The notes: generated from the letters alone by a model not told the origin. A stretch of 64,000 bases of DNA from Georgenia satyanarayanai (GCF_009193135.1 NZ_VUKC01000006.1:1-64000), one strand, 5' to 3'; counted from the first letter of the stretch, positions 21,904 through 31,073 are shown. Program-made: numbers and translations.

Positions 21904-22695
21904 TCAGGCGCGGCGGGTGACGAAGATGGCGGTGCCCGGGACGTAGCGCCCGCGGTGCGGCCCCCACCCACCCCACACCTGCCGGTTCTGCTCCTGCCAC
22001 TCCGGCTCGACGACGTCGTCGACGAGGAGTCCCGCGGCAGTCACCTCCCGGACGTGGTCCCCCATCGTCCGGTGGTACTCGGCGTAGAGGGGCGCGCCGT
22101 CGTCGTCGGTCTCGACGTACGGGGTGCGGTCGAAGTACGAGCGCAGCACCCGCATGCCCGCGGACGTCGGGTCGTCGGGGAACACCCACCGCACGGGGTG
22201 GACGACGGCGAACACCCACCGGCCCCCGGGCCGCAGCACGCGGGCCACCTCGGCGTGGATGCGCGCGGCGTCGGGGACGAAGGCGATCGCGCCGAAGGAC
22301 GTGAAGGCGAGGTCGACGCTCGCGTCGGCCAGTGGCAGGGCGCGCGCGTCGGCGACGACGGCGGGTACCCGCCGGCCGGTGCGGCGGTCGAGCTCGGCGG
22401 ACTGCGCGACCATGCCGGGGGCGATGTCCGTGGCCAGCACGTGCGCGCCGCGCCCAGTGAGCCACCGGGAGCACTGCGCGGCACCGGCGCCCACCTCGAG
22501 CACGCGGAGGCCGTGGACGTCGCCGAGCAGGCCGGCCTCCTCCTCGCGCAGCCCCTCGGGGCACCAGCGGAAGTCGGCGTCACCGAGGAAGTCGCCGTGC
22601 TCGTCGATGTACTCGGCCGCGTTCTCGCTCCACCACCGGCCGTTCGCCCGCGCCGCGGCGGCCGAGTCCACCTCCCAGAAGCCCACCCCGCTCAT
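21904..22695 (-). CDS. Class I SAM-dependent methyltransferase
   Basis: A 263-residue product with the Rossmann methyltransferase fold: motif I VLEVGAGAAQCSRWL (about 65-79), an acidic turn ATDIAPGM, motif II VVADARALPLADASVD, and a motif IV-like LRPGGRWVFAVVHP. The N-terminal WWSENAAEYIDEHGDFLGDA segment is found in a conserved actinobacterial methyltransferase group often placed beside polA. Substrate unknown. It lies 19 bases behind polA on the same strand and probably shares its transcript. Confidence 0.88.
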   Translation of the reverse strand: MSGVGFWEVDSAAAARANGRWWSENAAEYIDEHGDFLGDADFRWCPEGLREEEAGLLGDVHGLRVLEVGAGAAQCSRWLTGRGAHVLATDIAPGMVAQSAELDRRTGRRVPAVVADARALPLADASVDLAFTSFGAIAFVPDAARIHAEVARVLRPGGRWVFAVVHPVRWVFPDDPTSAGMRVLRSYFDRTPYVETDDDGAPLYAEYHRTMGDHVREVTAAGLLVDDVVEPEWQEQNRQVWGGWGPHRGRYVPGTAIFVTRRA

Positions 22696-22714
22696 GTCCC
22701 CGTCCTCCGGTCCC

Positions 22715-25393
22715 TCAGTGGGCGGCCTCGTGCCAGGAACGACCGTGACCGACGGAGACGTCGAGGGGCACCTGGAGCTCGGCGGCGGCGGCCATCCGCT
22801 CGCGGACGAGGGTCTCGACGGCCTGCTCCTCCCCCGGCGCCACCTCGAGGACGAGCTCGTCGTGGACCTGGAGGAGCAGGCGGGAACGCAGCCCGGCGGC
22901 GAGCAGCCCGCGCTCCACCTCGACCATCGCGACCTTGATGATGTCGGCGGCGCTGCCCTGGATGGGGGCGTTGAGCGCCATCCGCTCGGCCATGTCGCGG
23001 CGCTGCCGGTTGTCGCTCGTGAGGTCGGGCAGGTAGCGGCGCCGGCCCATGATCGTCTCGGTGTAGCCGGTGCGGCGCGCCTCGTCGACCACCCCGCCGA
23101 GGTAGTCGCGCACCCCGCCGAAGCGCTCGAAGTAGTCGTCCATGAGCGTGCGCGCCTCGCCCACCTCGATCCGCAGCTGGCGGGAGAGCCCGAAGGCGGA
23201 CAGGCCGTAGGCCAGGCCGTAGCTCATCGCCTTGATCTTCGCGCGCATCGCGCTGGTCACCTGGTCGGTGGGTACCTCGAAGACGCGCGAGCCGACGTAG
23301 GAGTGGAGGTCCTCCCCGCTGCGGAAGGCGTCGATGAGGCCCGGGTCCCCCGACAGGTGCGCCATGATGCGCATCTCGATCTGCGAGTAGTCGGCGGTGA
23401 GCAGCGAGGCGTAGCCCTCCCCGACGACGAACCCGCGGCGGATGCGCTGCCCCTCCTCGGTGCGCACCGGGATGTTCTGGAGGTTCGGGTCGGTGGAGCT
23501 GAGCCGGCCGGTGGCGGCGATCGTCTGGTGGAAGGTCGTGTGGATGCGGCCGTCGGGCGCGACGGAGCGCAGCAGGCCCTCGACCGTCTGCCGCAGCCGG
23601 ATCGCGTCGCGGTGGGCCAGCAGGTGGGCGAGGAAGGGGTGCTCGGTCTTGGCGAAGAGGTCAGCCAGGGCGTCGGCGTCCGTCGTGTAGCCGGTCTTGG
23701 TCTTCTTCGTCTTCGGCATCTCCAGCTCGGTGAACAGCACCTCCTGGAGCTGCTTCGGGGAGGAGAGGTTGACCTCGTGCCCGATGACGGCGTACGCGGC
23801 GGAGGCGGCGTCGTCGACGGCGGTGCCGAAGCGTGCCTCGAGCTCGCGGAGGTACTCGAGGTCCGCGGCGATCCCCGCCCGCTCCATGCGGGACAGGGCC
23901 CCGAGGACGGGAAGCTCGAGGTCGGCGAGGAGGTGGCCGGCGCCACGGTCCTCGAGCTCGCCCTGGAGCACCGTGGTGAGGTCACGGACGGCGACGGCGC
24001 GCACGCCGGCCTGCCGTCCGGCGGCGGTGTCGTCCAGGACGAGCATGCCCTGGCCGCCGGGGTCCTCCTCGGCGAGGAGCTCCCGGCGCAGGTGGCGCAG
24101 CGTGAGGTCGGCGAGGTCGTAGCGGCGCTGGTCCGGCCGGCACAGGTAGGCGGCGACGGCGGTGTCGAAGGCGATGCCGTCGAGGGTGAGACCGCGCCCG
24201 GACAGCGCGTGGGCGGCGGCCTTGGCGTCGTGGAGGGTCTTGGGGGCGGCTGGGTCGGCCAGCCAGGCCGCGAGGACGGCGTCGTCCTCCGGCGTGACCG
24301 AGGTGAGGTCGAGTGTCACCGCGGTCGCGGCGTCGTCGGCGAGTGCGAGGGCCCAGGCGTCCCCGGTGCCCTGCGCGGCCGTGCCGGTGACCTCGAGGCC
24401 GAGCAGCTGGCCACGGCGGGGCTCGAGCCAGCCGGCGAGCTCGCCGGGACCGAGGGCGGTGACGGCGACGTCGACGCCCTGGTCGGCCGCGGGCGCTGCC
24501 TCGGCGGGCAGGTTGGCGAAGAGCCGCTCGCGCAGCACGGCGAACTCGAGGGCGTCGAAGACCGAGTGCACCGCCTCGCGGTCGACGGCCTTGCGGGTGA
24601 GGTCGTCGACCTTGACCGGCAGCTCGACGTCGGTGAGGAGGCGGTTGAGCTTGCGGTTGAGAGCGACCTGCTCGAGGTTGTCGCGCAGCGACTGCCCGGC
24701 CTTTCCGGAGACCTCCTCGGCGCGCGCGAGGATGCCCTCGAGCCCGTCGTAGGCGCCGATCCACTTCGCGGCCGTCTTGGGCCCCACCCCGGGCACGCCG
24801 GGCAGGTTGTCGCTCGTCTCGCCGACGAGGGCGGCGAGGTCGGGGTACCGCTCGGGCGGCACGCCGTACTTGTCGAGGACGGCCTGCGGGGTCATGCGCG
24901 CGAGGGAGGAGACGCCCTTGACCGGGTAGAGGACGGTGACGTCGTCACGGACGAGCTGGAAGGTGTCCCGGTCCCCGGAGATGACGAGGACGTCGAGGCC
25001 GTCCGCCGCGCCCTGGGTGGCGAGGGTGGCGATGATGTCGTCCGCCTCGAACCCCTCCTTGGTGAGGTGCGGGATGCCCATGGCCTCGAGCACCTCGACG
25101 ATGAGGGCGACCTGGCCGCGGAAGGGCTCCGGCGTCTGGTCACGGGTGGCCTTGTACTCGCTGTACTGCTCGGTGCGGAAGGTGGTCCGCCCGGCGTCGA
25201 ACGCGACGGCGATGTGGGTGGGCTCCTCCGCCGCCAGCAGGTTGATCAGCATCGAGGTGAAGCCGAAGACGGCGTTGGTCGGCTGGCCGGTCGTCGTCGA
25301 GAAGTTCTCCACGGGCAGCGCGTAGAAGGCGCGGAAGGCCATGGAGTGGCCGTCGACGACGAGGAGGCGGGGGCGATCGGTGCTCGTGCTCAC
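22715..25393 (-). CDS. polA: DNA polymerase I
   Basis: PolA fills gaps and removes RNA primers in repair and replication. The 892-residue product has an intact N-terminal 5' nuclease (LLVVDGHSMAFRAFYALP, EADDIIATL, ISGDRDTFQLV, PGVPGVGPKTAAKW), a middle exonuclease-like domain whose catalytic acidic residues appear lost, as is usual in actinobacteria, and a complete polymerase domain (TADYSQIEMRIMAHLSGD, the RRDMAERMALNAPIQGSAAD O-helix region, QVHDELVLEV). It is probably non-proofreading. Divergent from the thioesterase at 25473. Confidence 0.97.
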   Translation of the reverse strand: MSTSTDRPRLLVVDGHSMAFRAFYALPVENFSTTTGQPTNAVFGFTSMLINLLAAEEPTHIAVAFDAGRTTFRTEQYSEYKATRDQTPEPFRGQVALIVEVLEAMGIPHLTKEGFEADDIIATLATQGAADGLDVLVISGDRDTFQLVRDDVTVLYPVKGVSSLARMTPQAVLDKYGVPPERYPDLAALVGETSDNLPGVPGVGPKTAAKWIGAYDGLEGILARAEEVSGKAGQSLRDNLEQVALNRKLNRLLTDVELPVKVDDLTRKAVDREAVHSVFDALEFAVLRERLFANLPAEAAPAADQGVDVAVTALGPGELAGWLEPRRGQLLGLEVTGTAAQGTGDAWALALADDAATAVTLDLTSVTPEDDAVLAAWLADPAAPKTLHDAKAAAHALSGRGLTLDGIAFDTAVAAYLCRPDQRRYDLADLTLRHLRRELLAEEDPGGQGMLVLDDTAAGRQAGVRAVAVRDLTTVLQGELEDRGAGHLLADLELPVLGALSRMERAGIAADLEYLRELEARFGTAVDDAASAAYAVIGHEVNLSSPKQLQEVLFTELEMPKTKKTKTGYTTDADALADLFAKTEHPFLAHLLAHRDAIRLRQTVEGLLRSVAPDGRIHTTFHQTIAATGRLSSTDPNLQNIPVRTEEGQRIRRGFVVGEGYASLLTADYSQIEMRIMAHLSGDPGLIDAFRSGEDLHSYVGSRVFEVPTDQVTSAMRAKIKAMSYGLAYGLSAFGLSRQLRIEVGEARTLMDDYFERFGGVRDYLGGVVDEARRTGYTETIMGRRRYLPDLTSDNRQRRDMAERMALNAPIQGSAADIIKVAMVEVERGLLAAGLRSRLLLQVHDELVLEVAPGEEQAVETLVRERMAAAAELQVPLDVSVGHGRSWHEAAH

Positions 25394-25472
25394 GCCCCAA
25401 CCCTAGGTGGCGCCACCGACACCGCGCTCCAGCGGCGGCCGGTGGGCGGGGGCGCCGTGGCAGGCTGGAGCC

Positions 25473-25907
25473 ATGACGAGCACCGACCCCGACATCCTCG
25501 CGCGCCTCCAGGACACCGTCGGCGGGCTGGGCACGCTCACCGAGCGGCTCGGCATCGAGTTCCTCACCGCGAGCCCCGAGCACGTGTCGGCCCGCATGCC
25601 GGTGGAGGGCAACACGCAGGTCGTCGGGCTGCTCCACGGGGGCGCGTCGGCCGCGCTGGCCGAGACGATCGGCTCGGTGGCGGCGACGCTCCACGCCGGT
25701 GAGGGCCGCGGCGCGGTCGGCGTCGACCTCAGTGCCACGCACCACCGCGCGGTCCGCTCGGGCTTCGTCACCGCCGTCGCGACCCCGCTGCACCTCGGCG
25801 GGCGGCTGGCGACCTACGACGTCGCCGTGACCGACGAGGACGGGCGGCGCGTGTGCACCGCCCGTCTCACGTGCATGCTCGTCGACCGCCCGGAAGCGGC
25901 CGACTGA
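25473..25907 (+). CDS. Hotdog-fold thioesterase (PaaI/YdiI type)
   Basis: A 144-residue hotdog-fold acyl-CoA thioesterase. The signature VVGLLHGGASAALAETIGSV (about 52-71) contains the HGG turn and the helix Glu of the PaaI/YdiI family; SATHHRAVRSGFVTA follows as the second strand pair. The substrate is not predictable; menaquinone-pathway DHNA-CoA and phenylacetyl-CoA enzymes share this fold. ATG 25473 gives the normal length. It converges on the ANTAR regulator with three bases between the stop codons. Confidence 0.88.
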   Translation: MTSTDPDILARLQDTVGGLGTLTERLGIEFLTASPEHVSARMPVEGNTQVVGLLHGGASAALAETIGSVAATLHAGEGRGAVGVDLSATHHRAVRSGFVTAVATPLHLGGRLATYDVAVTDEDGRRVCTARLTCMLVDRPEAAD

Positions 25908-25910
25908 TGA

Positions 25911-26582
25911 CTACTTGGCGCCGACCTGGTCGATGACGGCGTCGGCGACCTCACGCATGGTGAGGCGGCGGTCCATCGACGTCTTCTGGATCCAGCGGAA
26001 GGCCTCGGGCTCGGACAGGCCCATCTTGGTCATGAGCAGGCCCTTGGCGCGGTCGACGCGCTTGCGGGTCTCGAAGCGCTCGTTGAGGTCGGCGATCTCC
26101 GACTCGAGGGAGCTGATCTCCTGGAAGCGCGAGATGGCGATCTCGAGCGCCGGCAGGAGGTCCGCCGTCGTGAAGGGCTTGACGACGTAGGCCATCGCAC
26201 CGGCGTCGCGGGCGCGCTCGACGAGCTCGGCCTGGGAGAAGGCGGTGAGCATGACGACGGCGCAGGTGCGGTCGGCCATGATCTTCTCGGCGGCGGAGAT
26301 GCCGTCCATCCCGGGCATCTTGACGTCCATGACGACGACGTCGGGCTCCAGCTCGGTGACGAGCCGCACCGCGGTCTCCCCGTCCGGCGCCTCGCCGACG
26401 ACGTCGAAGCCCGCCTCCTTGAGGGTCTCGACGATGTCGAGACGGATCAGGGTCTCGTCCTCGGCGACGACGACGCGCCGCGCGTCACCCTCGGGAGCCT
26501 TCGGCACGTCCTCGCGGACGGGCAGGACGATGTCATCAGCGGTGGCAGCCTCGACGGGGCCGGCCTCGTTGTTCTCACTCAC
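25911..26582 (-). CDS. pdtaR: ANTAR-domain response regulator (PdtaR-like)
   Basis: ANTAR regulators act after transcription starts: phosphorylation activates an RNA-binding domain that melts dual-hairpin terminators. The 223-residue product has a 35-residue acidic N-terminal tail, a receiver domain with E41/D42, phospho-acceptor D86 in VVMDVKMP and Lys in YVVKPF, then a coiled linker and the C-terminal ANTAR domain (FETRKRVDRAKGLLMTKMGL). It starts with GTG 26582. No kinase gene lies beside it. In mycobacteria the PdtaS partner is encoded elsewhere. Confidence 0.94.
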   Translation of the reverse strand: MSENNEAGPVEAATADDIVLPVREDVPKAPEGDARRVVVAEDETLIRLDIVETLKEAGFDVVGEAPDGETAVRLVTELEPDVVVMDVKMPGMDGISAAEKIMADRTCAVVMLTAFSQAELVERARDAGAMAYVVKPFTTADLLPALEIAISRFQEISSLESEIADLNERFETRKRVDRAKGLLMTKMGLSEPEAFRWIQKTSMDRRLTMREVADAVIDQVGAK

Positions 26583-26673
26583 GGCGTCAACACTACTCGC
26601 CCGCCCGCCCGGACCGCCCGGCGGCGCCCCGGCGGGTGGCGTGATCCACCGCATCATCCGGCGGGCGGGTGGC

Positions 26674-26703
26674 TTGGGCCGGGGCGGACGCGCCCGCTAA
26701 GGT
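26674..26703 (+). promoter_or_regulatory. Promoter for the tRNA gene
   Basis: TTGGGC (26674-26679) and TAAGGT (26698-26703) are separated by 18 bases, close to the sigma-70-type consensus. The likely start site is around 26710, six bases before the mature tRNA. Confidence 0.6.
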
Positions 26704-26715
26704 GACGGTGCGCTC

Positions 26716-26792
26716 GCCCCGGTAGCCCAATTGGCAGAGGCGGTTGACTCAAAATCAGCACAGTGCGGGTTCGAGTCCCGCCCGGGGCACCA
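26716..26792 (+). tRNA. tRNA with anticodon CAA (Leu), CCA encoded, short variable arm
   Basis: The 77-base gene folds into a clean cloverleaf: acceptor GCCCCGG with CCGGGGC, D arm GCC...GGC, anticodon stem GTTGA with TCAGC around loop CTCAAAA (anticodon CAA), and T stem GCGGG with CCCGC around TTCGAGT. A73 and an encoded CCA follow. CAA reads the leucine codon UUG and A73 is a leucine identity element, but the variable region is only five bases (ACAGT), whereas normal bacterial tRNA-Leu is class II with a long arm. Leucine identity is therefore the best call, not a proven one. Confidence 0.85.
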
Positions 26793-26804
26793 CGCGCGCG
26801 ACGC

Positions 26805-27986
26805 TCAGACCTTCCCCCTGAGCAGCCGCCGGTAGTAGACGACCGGCTCGACGTAGCGGTCGAAGAACCACAGCGGTCGCCGCGGGACGGTGAGGTCGAT
26901 CGCGCTGACGCTCGGCGTCGGCGTGCCGTGCCGGTCGAACTCCGCGAGCGAGAGGCGCCGGCGGTCGACGGTGACCGGGATGACGGTGTAGCCGTCGTAG
27001 CGGCTCAGCGGCCGACCCGTGCGGGCGGCCCGGATGTTGTCGGCGAGGACGCCGACCTGGCGGCGCAGCGCGCCACCTGACGGACGGGTGCCGGTGTCGG
27101 CGACGTCGCCCAGGCTCCACAGCCGGGGGACGCTGCGGTGCGCGAGCGTCTCGGGGTCGACGTCGACGAGCCCCGCGGGGTGCTCCCCCGCGAAGGGACG
27201 CACCCACTCCGGGGCGCGGTAGCGCGGCACGACGGACGCCCACCGGACGTCGGCGAGCTCCCGCGTGCCGTTGTCGCTCGACAGCGTCACGGCACGGCCC
27301 CGGGCATCGACGGCCGAGACCGTCGCGCGGTGGTGGACGGTGACGCCGAACCGCTCGAGGGCCGGCTCCAGGTGCCGGTCGACGAAGGGCAGGTCGAGGA
27401 CGTCCTCGTAGGGCGTGACGAGGTGGACGTCGATGCGGTCGAGCACACCGCGGGCCCGCCAGTGGTCGCAGGCGAGGAAGAGCGGCTTGAGGGCGGTCCC
27501 GCCGGCCGGTGCCGGCTCCGGCGGGACGGTGAAGACGACGCGTCCGCTCCCGGTCTCACGGATGGCGTCCCACGTCGTCTCCGCCGTGCGGCGGAGGTAG
27601 GAGGTCCGTGCCCAGCCGAGGTCGATCGCCTCCCCCAGTCCCGGCGTCGCCGCGATGTCGGGCTCCAGGCCGGGGGCGAGCACGAGGTCGGTGTACCCGA
27701 TGCGGGTGCCCGACGCGAGCGTCACCTCGCGGGCCTCGGGGTCCACGGCGACCGCGGGGCTCGCCTCCCAGGTGCACCCCTCGGGGATGACGTCCCGCAT
27801 GGGACGGGTGAGCCGGTCGAGGGACACCTGGCCACCCGCGACGAAGTTGAGCAGCGGGCGGTAGAGGTGGTCCTGGTCCGGGGTGATCACGCAGACGTCG
27901 GGGCACCCGAGCCGGCGCAGGCGCGCCGCCAGCGAGATGCCGGCGTTCCCGCCGCCGACGACGACGACGTCGTGCCGTCTGGTCAT
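26805..27986 (-). CDS. FAD-dependent NAD(P)/quinone oxidoreductase (sulfide:quinone reductase-like)
   Basis: A 393-residue flavoprotein of the SQR/type II NADH dehydrogenase superfamily. It has the FAD-binding VVVVGGGNAGISLAARLRRLG motif at the N terminus, the YTDLVLAPGLEPD ATG-like motif, and the second FAD motif SVPRLWSLGDVADTGT, followed by LRRQVGVLADNI. The redox cysteines that define true sulfide:quinone oxidoreductases are not evident, so the substrate is open. It lies 70 bases downstream of the manganese catalase on the same strand, suggesting an oxidative or sulfur-stress unit. Confidence 0.85.
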   Translation of the reverse strand: MTRRHDVVVVGGGNAGISLAARLRRLGCPDVCVITPDQDHLYRPLLNFVAGGQVSLDRLTRPMRDVIPEGCTWEASPAVAVDPEAREVTLASGTRIGYTDLVLAPGLEPDIAATPGLGEAIDLGWARTSYLRRTAETTWDAIRETGSGRVVFTVPPEPAPAGGTALKPLFLACDHWRARGVLDRIDVHLVTPYEDVLDLPFVDRHLEPALERFGVTVHHRATVSAVDARGRAVTLSSDNGTRELADVRWASVVPRYRAPEWVRPFAGEHPAGLVDVDPETLAHRSVPRLWSLGDVADTGTRPSGGALRRQVGVLADNIRAARTGRPLSRYDGYTVIPVTVDRRRLSLAEFDRHGTPTPSVSAIDLTVPRRPLWFFDRYVEPVVYYRRLLRGKV

Positions 27987-28055
27987 GGGTGCTCCTGTCC
28001 TCGGGTGGTGACGGGGGCCGCTCGGCGCGGACCGGCCCCCGTCCACCGGTGGGTC

Positions 28056-28937
28056 CTACTCGCGGTGCAGCTTGTCCTGCACCGTGCCGGCGATCTTCTC
28101 CACGCGGTTTGGCACGTCGGTGGTGCCGTAGAAGCGCGCGTCCGGCCGGGTGGGCGGCGGCATGGGTGCCGACGTCGTCGGGCCGTCGTGGTAGGTGTGC
28201 TCGCCCTTGCCGTCGATGGACGGCCCCGAGGCCCAGCTGCCCTCCTTGGCGTGCTCGCCGTCGGAGAAGTTGAGGTACTGGTAGGAGACCTCGGTGTGCT
28301 CCTTCTTCTGCGGGAAGTTGCTCGGCGTGGGCAGCTCCTCCAACCCGTCGGCCTTGAGCTCCTCGACCGCCCGCAGCCACTGGTTCTGGTGCATGGTGTC
28401 GCGGGCGAGGAGGAAGGCGAGCATGTCCCGCACTCCGGAGTCGTCGGTCATGTGGTAGAGCCGGGCCACCTGGACCCGGCCCTGCATCTCGGCGTTGGCG
28501 TTGGCCGTGAAGTCGGCGAGCAGGTTGCCGCTCGCGGTGATGTACGAGCCCTGCCAGGGGTTGCCGTTGGAGTCGACCGGGCGGGCACCGGCCCCGGCGA
28601 CGATGGCGTGCTGGACGTCCGTCCCACCGATGACCGCGGCGACCGTGGGGTCCGCCTGGACGGCGTCGGTCGTGATCCCGAGCGGCGACTTCTCGAGGAG
28701 CTGGGCGATCATGACGGCGAGCATCTCGACGTGGCCGAACTCCTCGGCCCCGATGCCGAACACGAGATCGCGGTACTTTCCGGGGATGTGCATGTTCCAG
28801 CCCTGGAACGCGTACTGCATGGCGACGCTGATCTCGCCGTACTGGCCGCCGAGCACCTCCTGGAGCTTGCGGGCGTAGACGGCGTCGGGCTTGTCCGGTG
28901 TGGCGCTGAACTGCAGCTCTTGCTTGTGGAAGAACAT
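28056..28937 (-). CDS. Manganese catalase
   Basis: Non-heme manganese catalases use a di-manganese centre in a four-helix bundle to split hydrogen peroxide. The 293-residue product starts MFFHKQELQFSATPDKPDAV, then has the metal-ligand helices GQYGEISVAMQYAFQGWN (Glu), GAEEFGHVEMLAVMI (Glu and His), and ANANAEMQGRVQVARLYHMT plus ARDTMHQNQWLRAVEELK (Glu and His). The C-terminal tail wraps the hexamer in known structures. GAGGAGGCAG gives a strong RBS for ATG 28937. Confidence 0.95.
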   Translation of the reverse strand: MFFHKQELQFSATPDKPDAVYARKLQEVLGGQYGEISVAMQYAFQGWNMHIPGKYRDLVFGIGAEEFGHVEMLAVMIAQLLEKSPLGITTDAVQADPTVAAVIGGTDVQHAIVAGAGARPVDSNGNPWQGSYITASGNLLADFTANANAEMQGRVQVARLYHMTDDSGVRDMLAFLLARDTMHQNQWLRAVEELKADGLEELPTPSNFPQKKEHTEVSYQYLNFSDGEHAKEGSWASGPSIDGKGEHTYHDGPTTSAPMPPPTRPDARFYGTTDVPNRVEKIAGTVQDKLHRE

Positions 28938-29015
28938 CCTGCCTCCTCGTGAGTCCACCCGGTCGGCGGTGTGGGCCGGGTTGTGGCCCTGCTCACTATC
29001 ACGCGGGCGTCCGGG

Positions 29016-29729
29016 TCACGCACCCGGGCGGCGACGCCAGCGCGACGACGGGGACCACTGCCGCGACCGGACGTAGGCGGGGTCACGCACCAGCCGTACC
29101 CACGGGTACTGGCTCACGCCGGCGGGCAGGTGGCGCACGGGGTCGAACCGCAGCGGCGGGTCCGGGTCCGGCCGCACCGGCTGCGCCGTGGCGACGAGAC
29201 GGCCTACGGGTTCCCAGGGACCACGCCCGCGAGCCGCGCTCAGCAGCCAGGTCCGGGCGGCGCCGTCGGGGGCGACCGGCGTGAGCCGCAGCTGGAGAGC
29301 GCCGGTGGGGGTGCGGACGGGGAGCAGCGACGTCATCGGCCGGCGTTCCGTGCGGCGCGGGATCAGGACGAACCGGGTGAGCGGGCCGACGCCGGTCGTC
29401 GAGACGAGGAGGTCGACCGTGCCCGTCGGCTCCTCGAGGCGGAGCGCCAGGCCGCGGGCGTCCGGGAGGGGTGGGGGCAGCCCCGCCGCTCGTGAGACGC
29501 GGACGACGCACCGGTGCTCGCCGGCGCGGTCGAGGAGCGGGACTCCCCACGGGCGCTCCGCTCCCCAGACGGTGAGGACCGCCTCGTGGACGGTGCCCCG
29601 CGGGTGCAACGACCTGCCCCGGCGGACCCGGCCGAGCGCGCCCAGCGCGACGCCGAGGACCTGACCAGTGGCCGCTGCGGCCGCGCGTGCCGCGGTGGCG
29701 GGGACGGAGGTGGGCACTCCTGCTGCCAT
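29016..29729 (-). CDS. Catalase-fold-related protein of unknown function
   Basis: A 237-residue protein with an Arg/Pro-rich composition. The middle part (HRCVVRVSRAAGLPPPLPDA then RGLALRL) and the PLTRFVLIPRR segment resemble the core of catalase-related proteins that are often annotated as phosphodiesterase in actinobacteria; the family is not well characterised. No heme-ligating Tyr motif is evident. ATG 29729 is preferred; the frame remains open further upstream but has no matching composition. It lies 78 bases upstream of the manganese catalase, same strand. Confidence 0.65.
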   Translation of the reverse strand: MAAGVPTSVPATAARAAAAATGQVLGVALGALGRVRRGRSLHPRGTVHEAVLTVWGAERPWGVPLLDRAGEHRCVVRVSRAAGLPPPLPDARGLALRLEEPTGTVDLLVSTTGVGPLTRFVLIPRRTERRPMTSLLPVRTPTGALQLRLTPVAPDGAARTWLLSAARGRGPWEPVGRLVATAQPVRPDPDPPLRFDPVRHLPAGVSQYPWVRLVRDPAYVRSRQWSPSSRWRRRPGA

Positions 29730-29834
29730 CGGGCCAGGATCGGCTGCTCCGGCATGGTCCGCACCCGCACCGCGCGTCCGTGGGGTGCGGGAACCCGTAC
29801 CAGGCTGCGCCCGGGTGTGGAACGATTTGGCGTG

Positions 29835-31073
29835 ATGGACCTCATGCACCGTCTTCGCGGCACGACCGCACGCGCCGCGTCCAGGCTCGGCCGAGAGCCC
29901 GACGTCAAGACGCGGTGGGCCCGGCGCGCCCGCCTCCTCCTCTACGTCGGCGTGACGCTCCTGCTGGGCTGGGAGCTGTACGTCAGCGAGGTCGACAACC
30001 TGCCGACGGCGCTGACGCTCGTCCAGGTGGCGGCGGTCCTCATTCTCTACGGCCTGGCGCGCTGGCCGGTGATCGCCGCCGCGCTGTCCCTGCCGCTCGT
30101 CGTCGCCGAGGTCGTTCTCGGTTTCCACCCCTTCTCCCTGACGATCGTCGCCTCGATGCTCATCGCCGGTGTGCTCATCGCCTCACGGCCGCGGCAGATC
30201 GGCTACCTCTACGTCCTGTCCGTCGTCGTCATCCTCACGGTTGTGCAACCGACAGACATCCCGCTCGCCGATCTCGTGACCTGGCTGACGATCTTCCTGC
30301 TCCCCTGTGTCATCGGCGAGGCCGTCCGCTCGATGCTCAGATCCGTCGACCGTTTCCAGCAGAACTCGATGGTGCAGCTGGCGCGCCAGCGCCGTGATCT
30401 CGCGCGGGAGCTGCACGACACCTCGATCCACGACATCACCTCGATCATCATGGCGCTCGAGCGCGCGAAGCTGACCGGCATCCAGGACCCCCGGGTGCTC
30501 GAGGAGATCGACCACGCGATCGCCATCGGCCGCCAGTCGGTCGTGAGCATGCGCGGTGTGCTCAAGATCCTGCGCACCGAGGACAGCGGCGTGCGGCGGC
30601 CCGGCACGGAAAACGTGCCGGCGGCGATCGCCGCCGCCGCCCCCACCCTCCAGCGCGCGCTCGACGATGCCCGGGCCTCCCTCGAGCGCGCGGGCCACAG
30701 GCTCCAGGTGCACGTCGAGGACCACGTCGACCTCCCGCTGCCATTCTCCGTGCGCACCGCGCTCGTGCGCGTCATCCAGGAGTGCACGGCCAACATGGCG
30801 AAGTACGCCCGCCCCGGTGCGCCGTGCACGGTGATGATCGAGCGCACCGACGTCGAGACCCGCGCCCTGTTCCTCAACGACGCCCGCGAGGGCGCCGAGG
30901 CGGACAGTGCGCTCAGCTCGGGCGTGGGCCTCATCGGCGTGCGGGAACGTGTCGAGGCGGTCGGAGGCAGCCTGGTCGTACGCCATCATGATGGGAGATG
31001 GATCATCCAGGCATCCATCCCGACGATCAGTTCCGCGACCGAAGGACAGGTAGAGCGTGCCGCACAGCACTGA
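29835..31073 (+). CDS. Sensor histidine kinase, NarL/DesK (HisKA_3) type with polytopic sensor
   Basis: The 412-residue product has five or six membrane helices (about 35-165) with almost no extracytoplasmic loop, then the HisKA_3 box DLARELHDTSIHDITSII with phospho-acceptor H194, an N-box-like ECTANMAKYA and the G box GVGLIGVRERVEAVGG. A sensor made only of membrane helices is typical of kinases that sense membrane state, antibiotics or small peptides. The last 17 bases overlap the regulator gene. ATG 29835 starts MDLMHRLRG; an exported-peptide gene follows the pair. Confidence 0.92.
   Translation: MDLMHRLRGTTARAASRLGREPDVKTRWARRARLLLYVGVTLLLGWELYVSEVDNLPTALTLVQVAAVLILYGLARWPVIAAALSLPLVVAEVVLGFHPFSLTIVASMLIAGVLIASRPRQIGYLYVLSVVVILTVVQPTDIPLADLVTWLTIFLLPCVIGEAVRSMLRSVDRFQQNSMVQLARQRRDLARELHDTSIHDITSIIMALERAKLTGIQDPRVLEEIDHAIAIGRQSVVSMRGVLKILRTEDSGVRRPGTENVPAAIAAAAPTLQRALDDARASLERAGHRLQVHVEDHVDLPLPFSVRTALVRVIQECTANMAKYARPGAPCTVMIERTDVETRALFLNDAREGAEADSALSSGVGLIGVRERVEAVGGSLVVRHHDGRWIIQASIPTISSATEGQVERAAQH

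Noticed and set aside
29510-29834. Longer N terminus for the histidine kinase (frame open from 29514)
   Set aside because: The extra 107 residues are antisense to the catalase-like gene and lack kinase or sensor features; ATG 29835 starts just before the membrane region.
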